Shown piece by piece: positions 34,449 through 44,400 of a stretch of DNA of 64,000 nucleotides; position 1 is the stretch's first letter, and each line of letters begins with the position of its first letter. Under the pieces are notes generated by a model. That model was not told where the DNA came from. It was given only the letters and a program-made list of their open reading frames with translations, and did not search any database. The position numbers and the translations under genes are program-made. The DNA is taken from contig JBAWWY010000006.1 of the NCBI GenBank assembly GCA_037144355.1, forward strand, positions 1 to 64,000. The letters run 5' to 3'. The stretch is from JBAWWY01 sp037144355. Lineage in GTDB: Bacteria; Bacillota; Clostridia; Peptostreptococcales; Anaerovoracaceae.

Positions 34449-35009
34449 CTACTCCGCTTCTTCGCTGTAATAATTAAATTGTTTCAATTTCATATCCTTT
34501 TCGGATAAGATAATCTTCCCTATATCTTCTATTGGCCAGTCAATATTTATATCTTCATCATCCCATTTTATTCCGCATTCATCATTGGGGTCATATATGT
34601 TGGTGCATTTATAGGTTATCTTTGCCTCTTCTGAAATAACCAGAAAGCCGTGTGCAAATCCTTCCGGAATATAAAGTTGCTTCTTATTCTTTCCACTGAG
34701 CATCATTCCGTGCCATTTCCCAAATGATATGGATTCTTTTCTAAGATCCACAGCAACATCAAAGATTTGCCCTTCCACCACTCTGACAAGTTTCCCTTGT
34801 GGATGTTCCTTTTGAAAATGTAGCCCACGCAGAACGCCCTTCTTTGATTTTGACTCATTGTCTTGGACAAATGTCATATCGAGCCCAGCATCGGAAAATT
34901 CCTTATGGTTGTATGTTTCCATAAAATATCCCCTATCGTCCCCAAAAACGGTAGGCTCAATTATCCACAGTCCCTCTATTTCTGTTTTATTAAAACTGAA
35001 CTTGCCCAT
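34449..35009 (-). CDS. rfbC: dTDP-4-dehydrorhamnose 3,5-epimerase
   Basis: A 186-residue cupin, third enzyme of dTDP-L-rhamnose synthesis. The active-site histidine is in GVLRGLHFQKEHPQGKLVR, and YIPEGFAHGF is the second conserved block. Its ATG overlaps the rfbB stop as TAATG. Length is normal for the family. Confidence 0.96.
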   Translation of the reverse strand: MGKFSFNKTEIEGLWIIEPTVFGDDRGYFMETYNHKEFSDAGLDMTFVQDNESKSKKGVLRGLHFQKEHPQGKLVRVVEGQIFDVAVDLRKESISFGKWHGMMLSGKNKKQLYIPEGFAHGFLVISEEAKITYKCTNIYDPNDECGIKWDDEDINIDWPIEDIGKIILSEKDMKLKQFNYYSEEAE

Positions 35010-36067
35010 TACTTTTCCTCATACATTTTCTTATAATAATCCAGATAAACTCCACTTGTAACATTGCTCATCCATTCCTTGCTATCCAGATACCATTTTA
35101 TTGTTAGTTTTATACCTTCTTCGAATGTGGTTTCCGGAAACCAACCCAAATCATTCTTGATTTTCTTTGGATCTATTCCATAACGCCTATCATGGCCTTT
35201 TCTATCTTCAACATATTTTATGAGGTCGCTGGACACGCTTTTATCCACGTTTGCATTAATGTAATCTATTATTTCATTTACAATCGTAATATTTGTCCTC
35301 TCATTATTGCCTCCGATATTATAGACTTCAGATAACTTGGCATTTCGAATCACCAAATCAATTGCCTTGCAATGATCTTCCACATATAACCAGTCCCTAA
35401 CGTTGAGTCCATCTCCGTAAACTGGCAATGTCTTATGTTGCAATGCGTTGTTGATAATAAGGGGAATCAGTTTCTCTGGAAATTGAAATGGTCCATAATT
35501 ATTTGAACATCTTGTTATATTGACAGGCAATTTAAATGTATCGGCATATGCCTTTACGAATAAATCTGCGGAGGTTTTCGCTGCAGAATATGGGCTATGT
35601 GGGTCAAGGTTTGTTTCTTCGGTGAAAAGACCTGTTTCTCCAAGTGATCCATATACTTCATCGGTGGATACTTGAATGAATTTAACTCCATTCTTGTAAA
35701 TATCCTCACCAATCTCCCAAGAATCCTTGGCAATATTCAATAGGTTCACGGTACCCATAACATTGGTTTTAAGAAATATATCCGGATCCTTTATGCTCCT
35801 ATCCACGTGGCTTTCTGCGGCGAAGTTGACAACATAGTCAATTTCATTCTCCTTAAATATTTTCAGGATTTCATCCTTATTGCAGATATCCGATTGTATA
35901 AAAGAATAGTTCGCATGGTTCTCTATAGTTTTTAAATTTTCCAGATTGCCAGCATATGTTAGAACGTCAACATTGATAATTTTAATATCATTATATTTCC
36001 CCAACATATACAGAATGAAGTTTGAACCAATAAATCCTGCTCCACCTGTTACTAAATATATTTTCAT
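35009..36067 (-). CDS. rfbB: dTDP-glucose 4,6-dehydratase
   Basis: A 352-residue SDR enzyme producing dTDP-4-keto-6-deoxyglucose, the branch point for both rhamnose (RfbC/RfbD) and the 3-amino sugar (FdtA/FdtB). It has GGAGFIGSNF (8-17), STDEVYG with the dehydratase Asp-Glu pair, and HSPYSAAKTSAD with Tyr-x-x-x-Lys. GGAGAAA precedes the ATG at 36067. Confidence 0.96.
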   Translation of the reverse strand: MKIYLVTGGAGFIGSNFILYMLGKYNDIKIINVDVLTYAGNLENLKTIENHANYSFIQSDICNKDEILKIFKENEIDYVVNFAAESHVDRSIKDPDIFLKTNVMGTVNLLNIAKDSWEIGEDIYKNGVKFIQVSTDEVYGSLGETGLFTEETNLDPHSPYSAAKTSADLFVKAYADTFKLPVNITRCSNNYGPFQFPEKLIPLIINNALQHKTLPVYGDGLNVRDWLYVEDHCKAIDLVIRNAKLSEVYNIGGNNERTNITIVNEIIDYINANVDKSVSSDLIKYVEDRKGHDRRYGIDPKKIKNDLGWFPETTFEEGIKLTIKWYLDSKEWMSNVTSGVYLDYYKKMYEEK

Positions 36068-36078
36068 ATAGATTTCTC

Positions 36079-36939
36079 CTATTCCAACGTTCTAATTTCT
36101 CCAATTTCGACTAGATATCTTTTTAAGGCATCTTTCCATCCCGGCAACCTTCCAAATCCGCCAATATCTAAACTTTCTTTTGAGAGTCTTGAATTTTTTG
36201 GTCTAATTGCTTTTGTTTTATATTCTTCAGAGATGATTGGGACTATCTCCGTTTTACGTTTCGTCAAATTCATAATCTCTTTTGCGAATTCCACCCAGCT
36301 GCAATAACCTTCATTTGTAGCTTGATATATACCATATTTTTCTGTCTTAATCATTGATGCAATGAGCTTTGCCAAGTCGACAGTATAAGTTGGCGCGCCA
36401 ATTTGGTCTCTGACAACATACAATTTTGATTCTATTAAGCTTAATCTTAACATTGTTTTAATAAAATTGTTGCCATTTTTTCCAAATACCCAAGATGTCC
36501 TTAATATAAAAAACTTTGAAAGTGTATTTATTATTTCATTTTCACCCATGAGTTTTGAAGTCCCATAGACTGATAAAGGATTGGCTTTTGATGAAACTTC
36601 AAATTCTGAACTTCCTGAACCATCAAATATATAATCAGTGCTGATATAAAATAGTTTGGCCCCTATTCTATTACATGCTTGGGCAATATTCCTTGTACCA
36701 ACCACATTGATTTGATAACACTTTTCAGGTTCAACCTCTGCCATGTCCACTGATGTGTAGGCAGCGCAGTGGATAATGGCGTTTGGCTCATATTTTATAA
36801 TGAAATCCATGACCTGCATGGCATTTGATATATCAAAATCATCTCTTGTGCAGCCTAGCGTTTCAATATTTTGCGCTTTCAATTCTTTAACAACGTCATG
36901 ACCAAGCTGCCCGTTTGCTCCAGTTACCAGAATTTTCAC
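36079..36939 (-). CDS. rfbD: dTDP-4-dehydrorhamnose reductase
   Basis: A 286-residue SDR reductase for the last step of dTDP-L-rhamnose synthesis. The nucleotide-binding turn is GANGQLGHDV, and YGTSKLMGE carries the catalytic Tyr and Lys. It overlaps rfbA by four bases (36936-36939) and is followed by rfbB after 11 bases. Confidence 0.95.
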   Translation of the reverse strand: MKILVTGANGQLGHDVVKELKAQNIETLGCTRDDFDISNAMQVMDFIIKYEPNAIIHCAAYTSVDMAEVEPEKCYQINVVGTRNIAQACNRIGAKLFYISTDYIFDGSGSSEFEVSSKANPLSVYGTSKLMGENEIINTLSKFFILRTSWVFGKNGNNFIKTMLRLSLIESKLYVVRDQIGAPTYTVDLAKLIASMIKTEKYGIYQATNEGYCSWVEFAKEIMNLTKRKTEIVPIISEEYKTKAIRPKNSRLSKESLDIGGFGRLPGWKDALKRYLVEIGEIRTLE

Positions 36940-37820
36940 ACTGTATACCTGACTTTTGCGTTCGCAACATTTTTGAGATGCTCTCCATATGCTGATTTCC
37001 CATATGGTTTAGCAACTTCCAACAATTTTTCACAGTCAATCCAACCATTGTTGAAGGCTATTTCTTCAAGAGCAGCAATCTTAAGCCCCTGACGTTTTTC
37101 AATAACCCTTACATATTCAGATGCCTCGGTCAATGAATCTACTGTTCCTGTATCAAGCCATGCATAGCCTCTTCCAAGAGTTATTACGTCAAGCTTTCCT
37201 TCTTCGAGATAAATTCTATTCAAGTCGGTTATCTCAAGTTCACCCCGCTTGCTTGGTTTTAATCCTTTTGCAAGCTGGCATACCCTCTCGTCATAAAAAT
37301 ACAATCCAGTTACAGCATAGTTTGATTTTGCCATCGTTGGTTTTTCTTCAATTGAGATTGCTTTCCCATCATCATCGAACTCAACAACACCGAATCTTTC
37401 GGGATCCTCCACATAATATCCAAATACTGTTGCTCTGTGTTCATTCAATACTGCTTTTTTAAGCTCTAATGTTAATCCATTCCCATAGAATATATTGTCC
37501 CCAAGTATCATGGCACATCTTACCCCATTTATGAATTCTTCTCCTATTATAAATGCCTGGGCCAAACCATCTGGCGATGGCTGCTCGGCATATGAAAGAT
37601 TGATTCCAAGGTTCTTACCGTCTCCAAGAAGTTTTTCAAAGTTTGGAAGGTCATATGGCGTAGAAATAATAAGAATATCCTTTATTCCCGCCAACATAAG
37701 AACGGATAGCGGATAGTATATCATTGGTTTGTCATATACTGGCAACAATTGTTTACTTGTCACCATTGTCAATGGATATAGCCTTGTTCCTGATCCTCCG
37801 GCCAAAATAATGCCTTTCAT
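36936..37820 (-). CDS. rfbA: Glucose-1-phosphate thymidylyltransferase
   Basis: A 294-residue nucleotidyltransferase making dTDP-glucose. It starts GIILAGGSGTRLYPLT and includes VTSKQLLPVYDKPMIYYPL, ILGDNIFYG with the metal-binding Asp, and VVEFDDDGKAISIEEKP. The ATG at 37820 has GGAGGG. First gene of the block rfbA-rfbD-rfbB-rfbC. Confidence 0.97.
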   Translation of the reverse strand: MKGIILAGGSGTRLYPLTMVTSKQLLPVYDKPMIYYPLSVLMLAGIKDILIISTPYDLPNFEKLLGDGKNLGINLSYAEQPSPDGLAQAFIIGEEFINGVRCAMILGDNIFYGNGLTLELKKAVLNEHRATVFGYYVEDPERFGVVEFDDDGKAISIEEKPTMAKSNYAVTGLYFYDERVCQLAKGLKPSKRGELEITDLNRIYLEEGKLDVITLGRGYAWLDTGTVDSLTEASEYVRVIEKRQGLKIAALEEIAFNNGWIDCEKLLEVAKPYGKSAYGEHLKNVANAKVRYTV

Positions 37821-37868
37821 TATAACCCTCCAATGTTTAAAAATTTGTTATAAGTTGCCATTAAAATT

Positions 37869-38792
37869 TCAATCAACTTTTGCACCTGTCTCCTTAAGCC
37901 TGGAATTCTTAGCCTTGTGCATCAAATACCTACCCCAGACTGCTCCATGTATAACTGTTGATATTATCAGACCATACTTTCTTTTATAGTGCTTGTCGTA
38001 AAAAATTACCATTGAGTTGTAAAAATGAAACAAAGTCGTATCGCTGGTTTTATTTAAGCCGCTTTGCCCTTTCAGGTGAATGATCCATACTTTCGGATAA
38101 TATATCACCTTATAACCATCTTCCTTTATTCTGAAGCAAAAGTCCAGGTCCTCGCCATACATGAAGAAGCTCTCGTCAAATCCATTGATGCTTTCAAATA
38201 TGCTCTTTTGGACCATCAGGTATGCCCCCGATACGGAATCCACCTCGTTGATCTGATCGTTGGGAAGATAGTTCAGTCTATACCCCCCGTACTTCTTATT
38301 CTCCGGCCATCTCTTGTCAAATCCCATAAAATAGTAAAACGAATTTTTGGGTGTTGGGAATCCTCTTTTGCATCCATGGTCCAGGCTTCCGTCTCTAAGT
38401 AAAACCTTTATTCCCAAAACTCCTATATCACTTTTTGCGGCCATGTAAGCATAGGCTTTGTCAATTGCTTGTTCTTTAACAATCACATCTGAATTTAGAA
38501 AAAGCAACATCTCTCCACTTGTATATTTTGCTCCAACGTTGCAACCGTTGGAAAAGCCATTGTTTTCAGTCTTAAAAGCTTGGATTCTCACGAGCCTTTC
38601 AAATTTCTGTTCCCGATTTATGCTTTCCAAAGTTTTGGTGTCGATAACTTCCTTGGCTTTTGATGAATTATCCACGACTATTATCTCATATGCAACTTCC
38701 TTTGTAGTCGTAATTATGGAATCAATGCTCTGCATTGTGAGGGCTTTTGTATTGTAGTTGATTATTATTATGGAAACATTAACGTTCGGCAC
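37869..38792 (-). CDS. GT2 glycosyltransferase, rhamnosyltransferase-like
   Basis: A 307-residue soluble enzyme of GT family 2. It begins VSIIIINYNTKALTMQSIDSI, has LFLNSDVIV as its DXD-like metal site and NGFDESFFMYGEDLDFCFRIK, the catalytic-base block of the WbbL/RgpB rhamnosyltransferase group. Translation starts at a GTG (38792) with AAGGAG six bases before. Its position next to the rhamnose genes supports L-rhamnose transfer. Confidence 0.85.
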   Translation of the reverse strand: MPNVNVSIIIINYNTKALTMQSIDSIITTTKEVAYEIIVVDNSSKAKEVIDTKTLESINREQKFERLVRIQAFKTENNGFSNGCNVGAKYTSGEMLLFLNSDVIVKEQAIDKAYAYMAAKSDIGVLGIKVLLRDGSLDHGCKRGFPTPKNSFYYFMGFDKRWPENKKYGGYRLNYLPNDQINEVDSVSGAYLMVQKSIFESINGFDESFFMYGEDLDFCFRIKEDGYKVIYYPKVWIIHLKGQSGLNKTSDTTLFHFYNSMVIFYDKHYKRKYGLIISTVIHGAVWGRYLMHKAKNSRLKETGAKVD

Positions 38793-38850
38793 TTGTTTCT
38801 CCTTATCTGAAAGCTCTCAATTTTGTCACTGCAGATTTCAATCACTTTTA

Positions 38851-40260
38851 CTATTTGTTTTTTCGAAGTGCTGTGGGGGTTTCTCCCGAGATACCTTCCG
38901 TTTTTTCCGGCATGAAGATTATCTTTATTGTAGTCATTATTATTCTCAAATCCAACAGTATGGAGTAGTTGGTTATATATATTATATCCAGTATCAGTTT
39001 GTCCTTTGGCGAGGTATTGTAATTGCCAAATACTTGGGCATAGCCTGTGATTCCAGCTTTAACTTTCAACCTCGCTCTGAATTCAGGAATAGTCTTCTCA
39101 TATTCCAGCGTTATCTCCGGTCTTTCCGGTCTAGGTCCAACAAGAGACATTTCCCCTGAGAATACATTAAAAAGTTGCGGTACTTCATCAAATCTTATCT
39201 TCCTGATAAATTTTCCAACTCCTGTTATTCTTGCATCTCCTCTTGTGGACAAACGCTGAACCCCATCATCTTCAGCTGAAACAATCATGCTTCTGAACTT
39301 GTAAACGATAAACTCCTTGCCACCTTTTGTGATCCTTTTTTGAGTATAAAATGCTGGCCCTCCATCATGTAGTTTGATTGCAATTGCAGTTATTATCATG
39401 AATGGTGATAATATTACTATGCCAATAATCGAGATCGCCAAATCGATAATTCTTTTCAATACCTTTTGCTCTTGACTCAATCCCGAATTTCTACAAAGGA
39501 AAAGTGGAGTATCAAATAGCTGGATCTGATCGGCATTATTGGTTACAATATCCACTATTTCAGGAACAACATATAGCCTTTTATCATTGATAAAGCAGTA
39601 TTCCTTCAAGTACGCCTGGAGTTCCGACGAAACATCGCAGATCATCACGGCATCGTATTTGTTATCATTGCCAATGTGATATGCTATGGTATTATCCTTT
39701 TCCAAAATCAACTGTTTTTCAGAAACCTCTAAAACAATGTTGTATTTGTCATCTCTATTCTGTATTTTAGTTATCAATTCCTGTGGATAATCTAAACCAT
39801 AAATCAGCATTAATTTCTTTGGTGGTGTGAGCAGGAAGTATGTTCTATTGGAAATATAAGCCCAGATTGCAATAAAAATACCTTGCGCTGCTTCAAGCAA
39901 TAATATTGGGTAGAAGCCAAGCAAGGTTCTTGCTATTAGGGAAACTTGAAAGTAAGTTATGATATTTACAAATGTTATTGCTATCAATTGTGAGTAGATT
40001 ATTTCAGTTATACGATGGGTGCCAATTTTGAAACCGCCATACATGCTGGTAATTCCCCATGTAAGCATAAAATAAATCCCAATTATGATGTAGTATCCAT
40101 TCTTATAAAGTGGCGAAACAAGCATCTGCTTGTTGTATTGAAATAACACTTCCAAATACATCCCCGTAATAGCACCTAATCCAATAAAGATGACCAGGAA
40201 AATTACAGTATTTTTATATTTGAAAGTGCTTGCTTTTGTTTCACTCTTTAAATTCGCCAA
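38851..40260 (-). CDS. Polyprenyl glycosylphosphotransferase (WbaP/WsaP-like initiating enzyme)
   Basis: About 470 residues. Four to five transmembrane segments (about 20-145) and a degenerate nucleotide-binding-like domain precede a transmembrane hinge near 275-300 and the catalytic bacterial sugar transferase domain (about 300-460). That domain carries YKFRSM, RKIRFDEVPQLFNV and GEMSLVGPRPERPE. It transfers sugar 1-phosphate to undecaprenyl phosphate and so starts glycan assembly. The start is uncertain: GTG at 40269 and ATG at 40266 sit inside or next to AGGTGATG, while the TTG at 40260 is spaced properly from it and is used here. Confidence 0.92.
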   Translation of the reverse strand: MANLKSETKASTFKYKNTVIFLVIFIGLGAITGMYLEVLFQYNKQMLVSPLYKNGYYIIIGIYFMLTWGITSMYGGFKIGTHRITEIIYSQLIAITFVNIITYFQVSLIARTLLGFYPILLLEAAQGIFIAIWAYISNRTYFLLTPPKKLMLIYGLDYPQELITKIQNRDDKYNIVLEVSEKQLILEKDNTIAYHIGNDNKYDAVMICDVSSELQAYLKEYCFINDKRLYVVPEIVDIVTNNADQIQLFDTPLFLCRNSGLSQEQKVLKRIIDLAISIIGIVILSPFMIITAIAIKLHDGGPAFYTQKRITKGGKEFIVYKFRSMIVSAEDDGVQRLSTRGDARITGVGKFIRKIRFDEVPQLFNVFSGEMSLVGPRPERPEITLEYEKTIPEFRARLKVKAGITGYAQVFGNYNTSPKDKLILDIIYITNYSILLDLRIIMTTIKIIFMPEKTEGISGETPTALRKNK

Positions 40261-40312
40261 AATCATCACCTATATAATATTTACAATTCGTTGATATTTT
40301 AACATAAAAAGA

Positions 40313-40353
40313 GGCTAGGCGCAACAATTTTCCATGTTTCGTCTAACCCAGCC
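40313..40353 (-). terminator. Possible intra-operon attenuator after the 4-epimerase gene
   Basis: On the minus strand an imperfect hairpin (arms 40340-40353 and 40313-40321, with a bulge) is followed by a run of T. It lies between the epimerase and the initiating transferase, where partial termination could lower expression of the long distal part. Confidence 0.4.
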
Positions 40354-40371
40354 AAATCAATCCTTTTATAA

Positions 40372-41346
40372 TCAGTTGTTATCCATGTACCATTCGATAG
40401 TTTTGCTTATTCCGTTTGAAAAACTTGTATCTGGATCATACCCCAGTTCTTTTTTTGCTTTCGTAATATCTGCTGTGCTATGCATGATATCCCCTTCTCT
40501 TTCTGTCCCGAATGATGGCTCAAAGTCCTTTGAAAGTTGCCTAGCCAGTTCATGGTAAATGTCAATAAGGCTATCTTTTCGGCCGCTCCCAATATTGAAT
40601 GCTTGGCCCGCGACTTTCGAGGCTGCAAGGCAGGCTTTTAGATTTGCTTCTATGGCATTGTCTATATATGTAAAATCTCTTGTCTGTTTGCCATCTCCAT
40701 AAATTATTGGTACTTCGTCATTTAAAAGAAGTCTTAGGAATTTTGGGATTACTGCGGCATATGCGCCATTTGGATCCTGTCTTTTGCCGAAAATATTGAA
40801 ATATCTAAGACCGTAGGTATCCAATCCATAAATCCCAGAGTATTGCTTCCCATTTTCCTCATTGGCTTTCTTGGTTTCCGCATAAGGAGATAGGGGTTTG
40901 CCTTCTTTGCCCTCTATTTTTGGTAGAGTCTGGTCATCTCCATAGACTGCAGAACTTGAAGCATAAACAAACTTCTTAATCTTGTTCAACCTGGCTGCTT
41001 CCATCATATTCTGAGTCCCGGCAATATTAACTTCTGCAAAAAGCAACGGTTCCTTTATACTCCATGGAACACTGACAAGGGCTGCGTGATGGAGAACAAA
41101 GTCCACACCTTCACATGCTTTCATGCAAGTTTCAAAGTCCCTGATATCTCCCTCGATATAAGTGAAACCTTTTTCGCGATTCAAAAAGTCAACGTTCTCT
41201 CTTTTCCCTGTTGAAAGATTATCAAGACATCTCACTTTGTATCCCATTCCAATAATCGCCTCGCAAAGGTTGGATCCAATAAATCCAGCTCCACCGGTAA
41301 CAAGGAATTCAGTATTTTTATCGAATTTTAGATTTTTATATCCCAA
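40372..41346 (-). CDS. UDP-sugar 4-epimerase (GalE/WbpP-like)
   Basis: A 324-residue extended SDR enzyme. GGAGFIGSNLCEAI holds NAD, ASSSAVYG supplies the catalytic Ser, and SPYAETKKANE the Tyr and Lys. The pattern around NIFGKRQDPNGAYAAVIP is close to WbpP-type UDP-GlcNAc 4-epimerases. It probably makes UDP-Gal or UDP-GalNAc for the initiating transferase encoded next. A long in-frame extension to 41403 exists. The TTG at 41346 is preferred because AAGGGAG lies six bases before it. Confidence 0.85.
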   Translation of the reverse strand: MGYKNLKFDKNTEFLVTGGAGFIGSNLCEAIIGMGYKVRCLDNLSTGKRENVDFLNREKGFTYIEGDIRDFETCMKACEGVDFVLHHAALVSVPWSIKEPLLFAEVNIAGTQNMMEAARLNKIKKFVYASSSAVYGDDQTLPKIEGKEGKPLSPYAETKKANEENGKQYSGIYGLDTYGLRYFNIFGKRQDPNGAYAAVIPKFLRLLLNDEVPIIYGDGKQTRDFTYIDNAIEANLKACLAASKVAGQAFNIGSGRKDSLIDIYHELARQLSKDFEPSFGTEREGDIMHSTADITKAKKELGYDPDTSFSNGISKTIEWYMDNN

Positions 41347-41443
41347 AGTTTTCTCCCTTACACAGTTTGCTATTGCAAACAAATTTAATTGACTTTGAAA
41401 CAAGTTGTTTATTCTCCAATTTGACTTTTTTCTATTGATTATA

Positions 41444-41472
41444 ATTGTATATTTTAAATTCTACGATGTCAA
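41444..41472 (-). promoter_or_regulatory. Probable main promoter of the glycan cluster
   Basis: On the minus strand, a perfect TTGACA (41467-41472), a 17-base spacer and TACAAT (41444-41449). It lies just past the stop of the 1,884-residue protein gene and about 98 bases before the epimerase start. A 6-bp stem (41365-41370 with 41375-41380) occurs in the leader. Confidence 0.75.
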
Positions 41473-41484
41473 TTTATGTGTCCT

Positions 41485-44400
41485 TTACCAGCCCCTATGC
41501 AGTTCCCAGTATCCTTCCGACCTATAGACTATAAGTTCAACGTCCTGATTCTTTTCCGTTGGCTCTCCGCCGGTTCCTGGGTTGAATATCGCTGTAAATC
41601 TTATAGTCAAAAGAATTGGAGTGTTTCCCGACCATTTTTTCATCATGCCAGAATCCCAGAGTACCCCATTCCAACTTTGCCCCAGCGGGTTAGAAGTGAT
41701 CCCAGCTGCATCCGAGCCGCTCCCCAGCGCCAGCGACGTTGCAAATTCAGGAGCCTGCAGGATCCAAGCTGAAAGATTCATCACGTTTCCAGTTGTTTCA
41801 GCATTCAAAATAAATCTTTCTCCCGGCCAGAAGACCAAGGCGCCCCTTGGAGCAAGGCCGAGCTCCGGCTGATCCTGGTTTTCAAAGCTGTTATATTTGG
41901 ATATATTGTAGCGAAGACGGTTTTCCTCCCATTTGGGCGCGTGGGTCACCAGGCCGCTGATTTTCTCGGTTGGAGTGACAATGTAGGTGTAACTTTTTAT
42001 CGAAGCTTTGAGAAAATCCCGCAAGGTGCAGACAGCAGTGTATTTCCCAGCTATTGCAGGAGTCAGCTTGTCGCCGTTTGCATTTTTGAGCCCATTTGTT
42101 ACCAACCCAGTGTCAATGGGCGCATATTTTGCTGTCCCGTTCACTTCGCTATTTGGGATTGGAGAAATACCTGCCTTCGTGAAGCTGTAAACGAGCTTGC
42201 TTTTAACATCGTAAACTTCAGTTTTAAGTTCAAGCACATGTTTGTCTTTGTCACTTACGTTTATTTCAAGTTTGTAATCCATGCCTTCCTTGAGGCTTCC
42301 TGGCACCGTCTTGATCAGATTAATCATAGGCCCTTCAGAGTCTCCTTCTATATACAATGTTAAAGTTTCAACATTGCTGAGCTTGTCATATGCGGCAACT
42401 CCTGTATTGTCTTCTTGCCAGTGTTCCACAAAATATTTTCCGTCTATATAGAATCTATCCACTGCCTTGTTCAATATTTGTCCCGATATTGGATTCGTTC
42501 CATCATTCAGAGCTTCATGGGTGTATCTCCAATATTCCTTTTTTGAAGGATCATTTTCGTAGTCATAGTACTTGATTCCGTAGTTGATTAGTTCTCCCTT
42601 TTGAAATATCATGCTTTTTTCTGTGATCTCTTCCCCAAATTCCTCTTTCGATATGGAAAGTTCGCAGAAAGCCCTGTTCCAATCATTGGTCTGTGTCAAC
42701 TCCCCAAAATATTCATCATCAACATAAGTTCTCGTCCCATCTTCAATTGTGTAAACTCTAAGATTTTGAAGAACCACTTCCTGGGTTTCCATGCCAGTAA
42801 ATTCGAACCTTATTGTCCCTTCACTCCCGAAGTTTTTCTGTTCAACAAACACAAGAGCATTTTCCTTGTCCAAAAAATACTTGTTCGTGGCAACTCCATT
42901 TACTGCTGGAAGCAATGATAGGTCGATGTCATACATTCCAGTCGAGTCGCTATATGAATTTTTCACCGTGACGCTTCTTGTACCGGCCAAGTCAGGAAGC
43001 CTTATCACATAAGGGCTCCCCATATTGATATATGGGTCTTGAGGATTTTTGTTTATTCCTCCCCGCCAAACAGTGGCACTCATGTCATAAGTAACCGATG
43101 ATCTTGAAATGCTGGACCATGTGTTAAGCCTAGCAATTCCAACCTTTCCAGCCGGTATGTTGAATTCCATGCCCCCGCTGCAAGCCTTCCCAGCTGTATT
43201 GGTATATTGCCCGCTCTTGATCTTGAATGAACTGGCATCTCCTGTTCCCAAATCTCTAAGATATGGAATCAAAGTGATGTCGTTGAAGTCTTCAAAATAT
43301 TTTTGATAACCCATGCTGCCGAAGCTGATTGTCCCTGGTGGTGTTTCAAATGATCCAAGAATATGGGAATATCCATCCTCTCCCTGCGTCAAACTGAAAT
43401 TTCCTTCGCTTGGCTCGACTCTAGGAGTCTTTGATATGAACATTACTTTCAGATTATCCAAATAGAATTTATAGGAATCTGGAGCCATTCCGTAATAAGT
43501 TACCGCGAATTCCAGTGTAACGGTCCCTTCCTTCAATATATTTTTATGAATATAGCTACCACTCTTTATTGCGGTGTCCCTCATATAATTATCCCAGAGC
43601 TCTCCGTTGATATACACCCCATTGTCTCTCAAAAAGCTTGCCTCCATATTGTACTTATAGTCAAATGACAAAACACCTTCCTTTCCGGCCGGAATTTGAA
43701 AGCTGATTGTGTCCCGAAATGTCCTTACTTTATTGGTATTGCTATCCCCTGCATTTGAATCGCAGGCATGGTATTCTCCCGAAATAATCTTGGTGCTGCT
43801 CCCCAGATTGAAAAAACTGTTCGTCCTGCTATTGTTGAAATCCTCCAACACTTCTGATTCCACATAATATTTGTCGCTTCCAACGAAACTGTCTTCCACG
43901 AGCTGATTGGTTTTAAATGTAGATTTTATATAGTCTTTTGGCTTCATCCCCTTAATATCATACTCATAATAATAGGTTTTCGAAGGATCCAATTTGAAGC
44001 TCTTCTCAATATATGCGCTGGCCCCATTTACCTTGATTTTAAGCCCCTGCATGGTCTTCACTGCCTCAGCTATTATCTTTGTGCTTAAAGCCCCCATATC
44101 CAGGTTATCGGTGCATATAAGCTTCCCATTGCTGACCTCTATCATCTTTTTGGAATTTACATATACGCTTCCTGCCATTCCCCCCAATTTATTGTATTTA
44201 TCACAAACTGCTACAATGTTTATCTCCTCGTCATTGGTCAAAAACTCATCCAAACCTTTTTCCAAGCTGGACCATATTTCCTTCCCGTATGCAATAATCC
44301 TACTTCTATAGACTGAAGCTCCTGGCCGATTATCCGCTGAAACCACAGCTTTAAACATATCCGAAGCCTTCCCGAATTCCTCTGCAATGTCCATCCCCAG

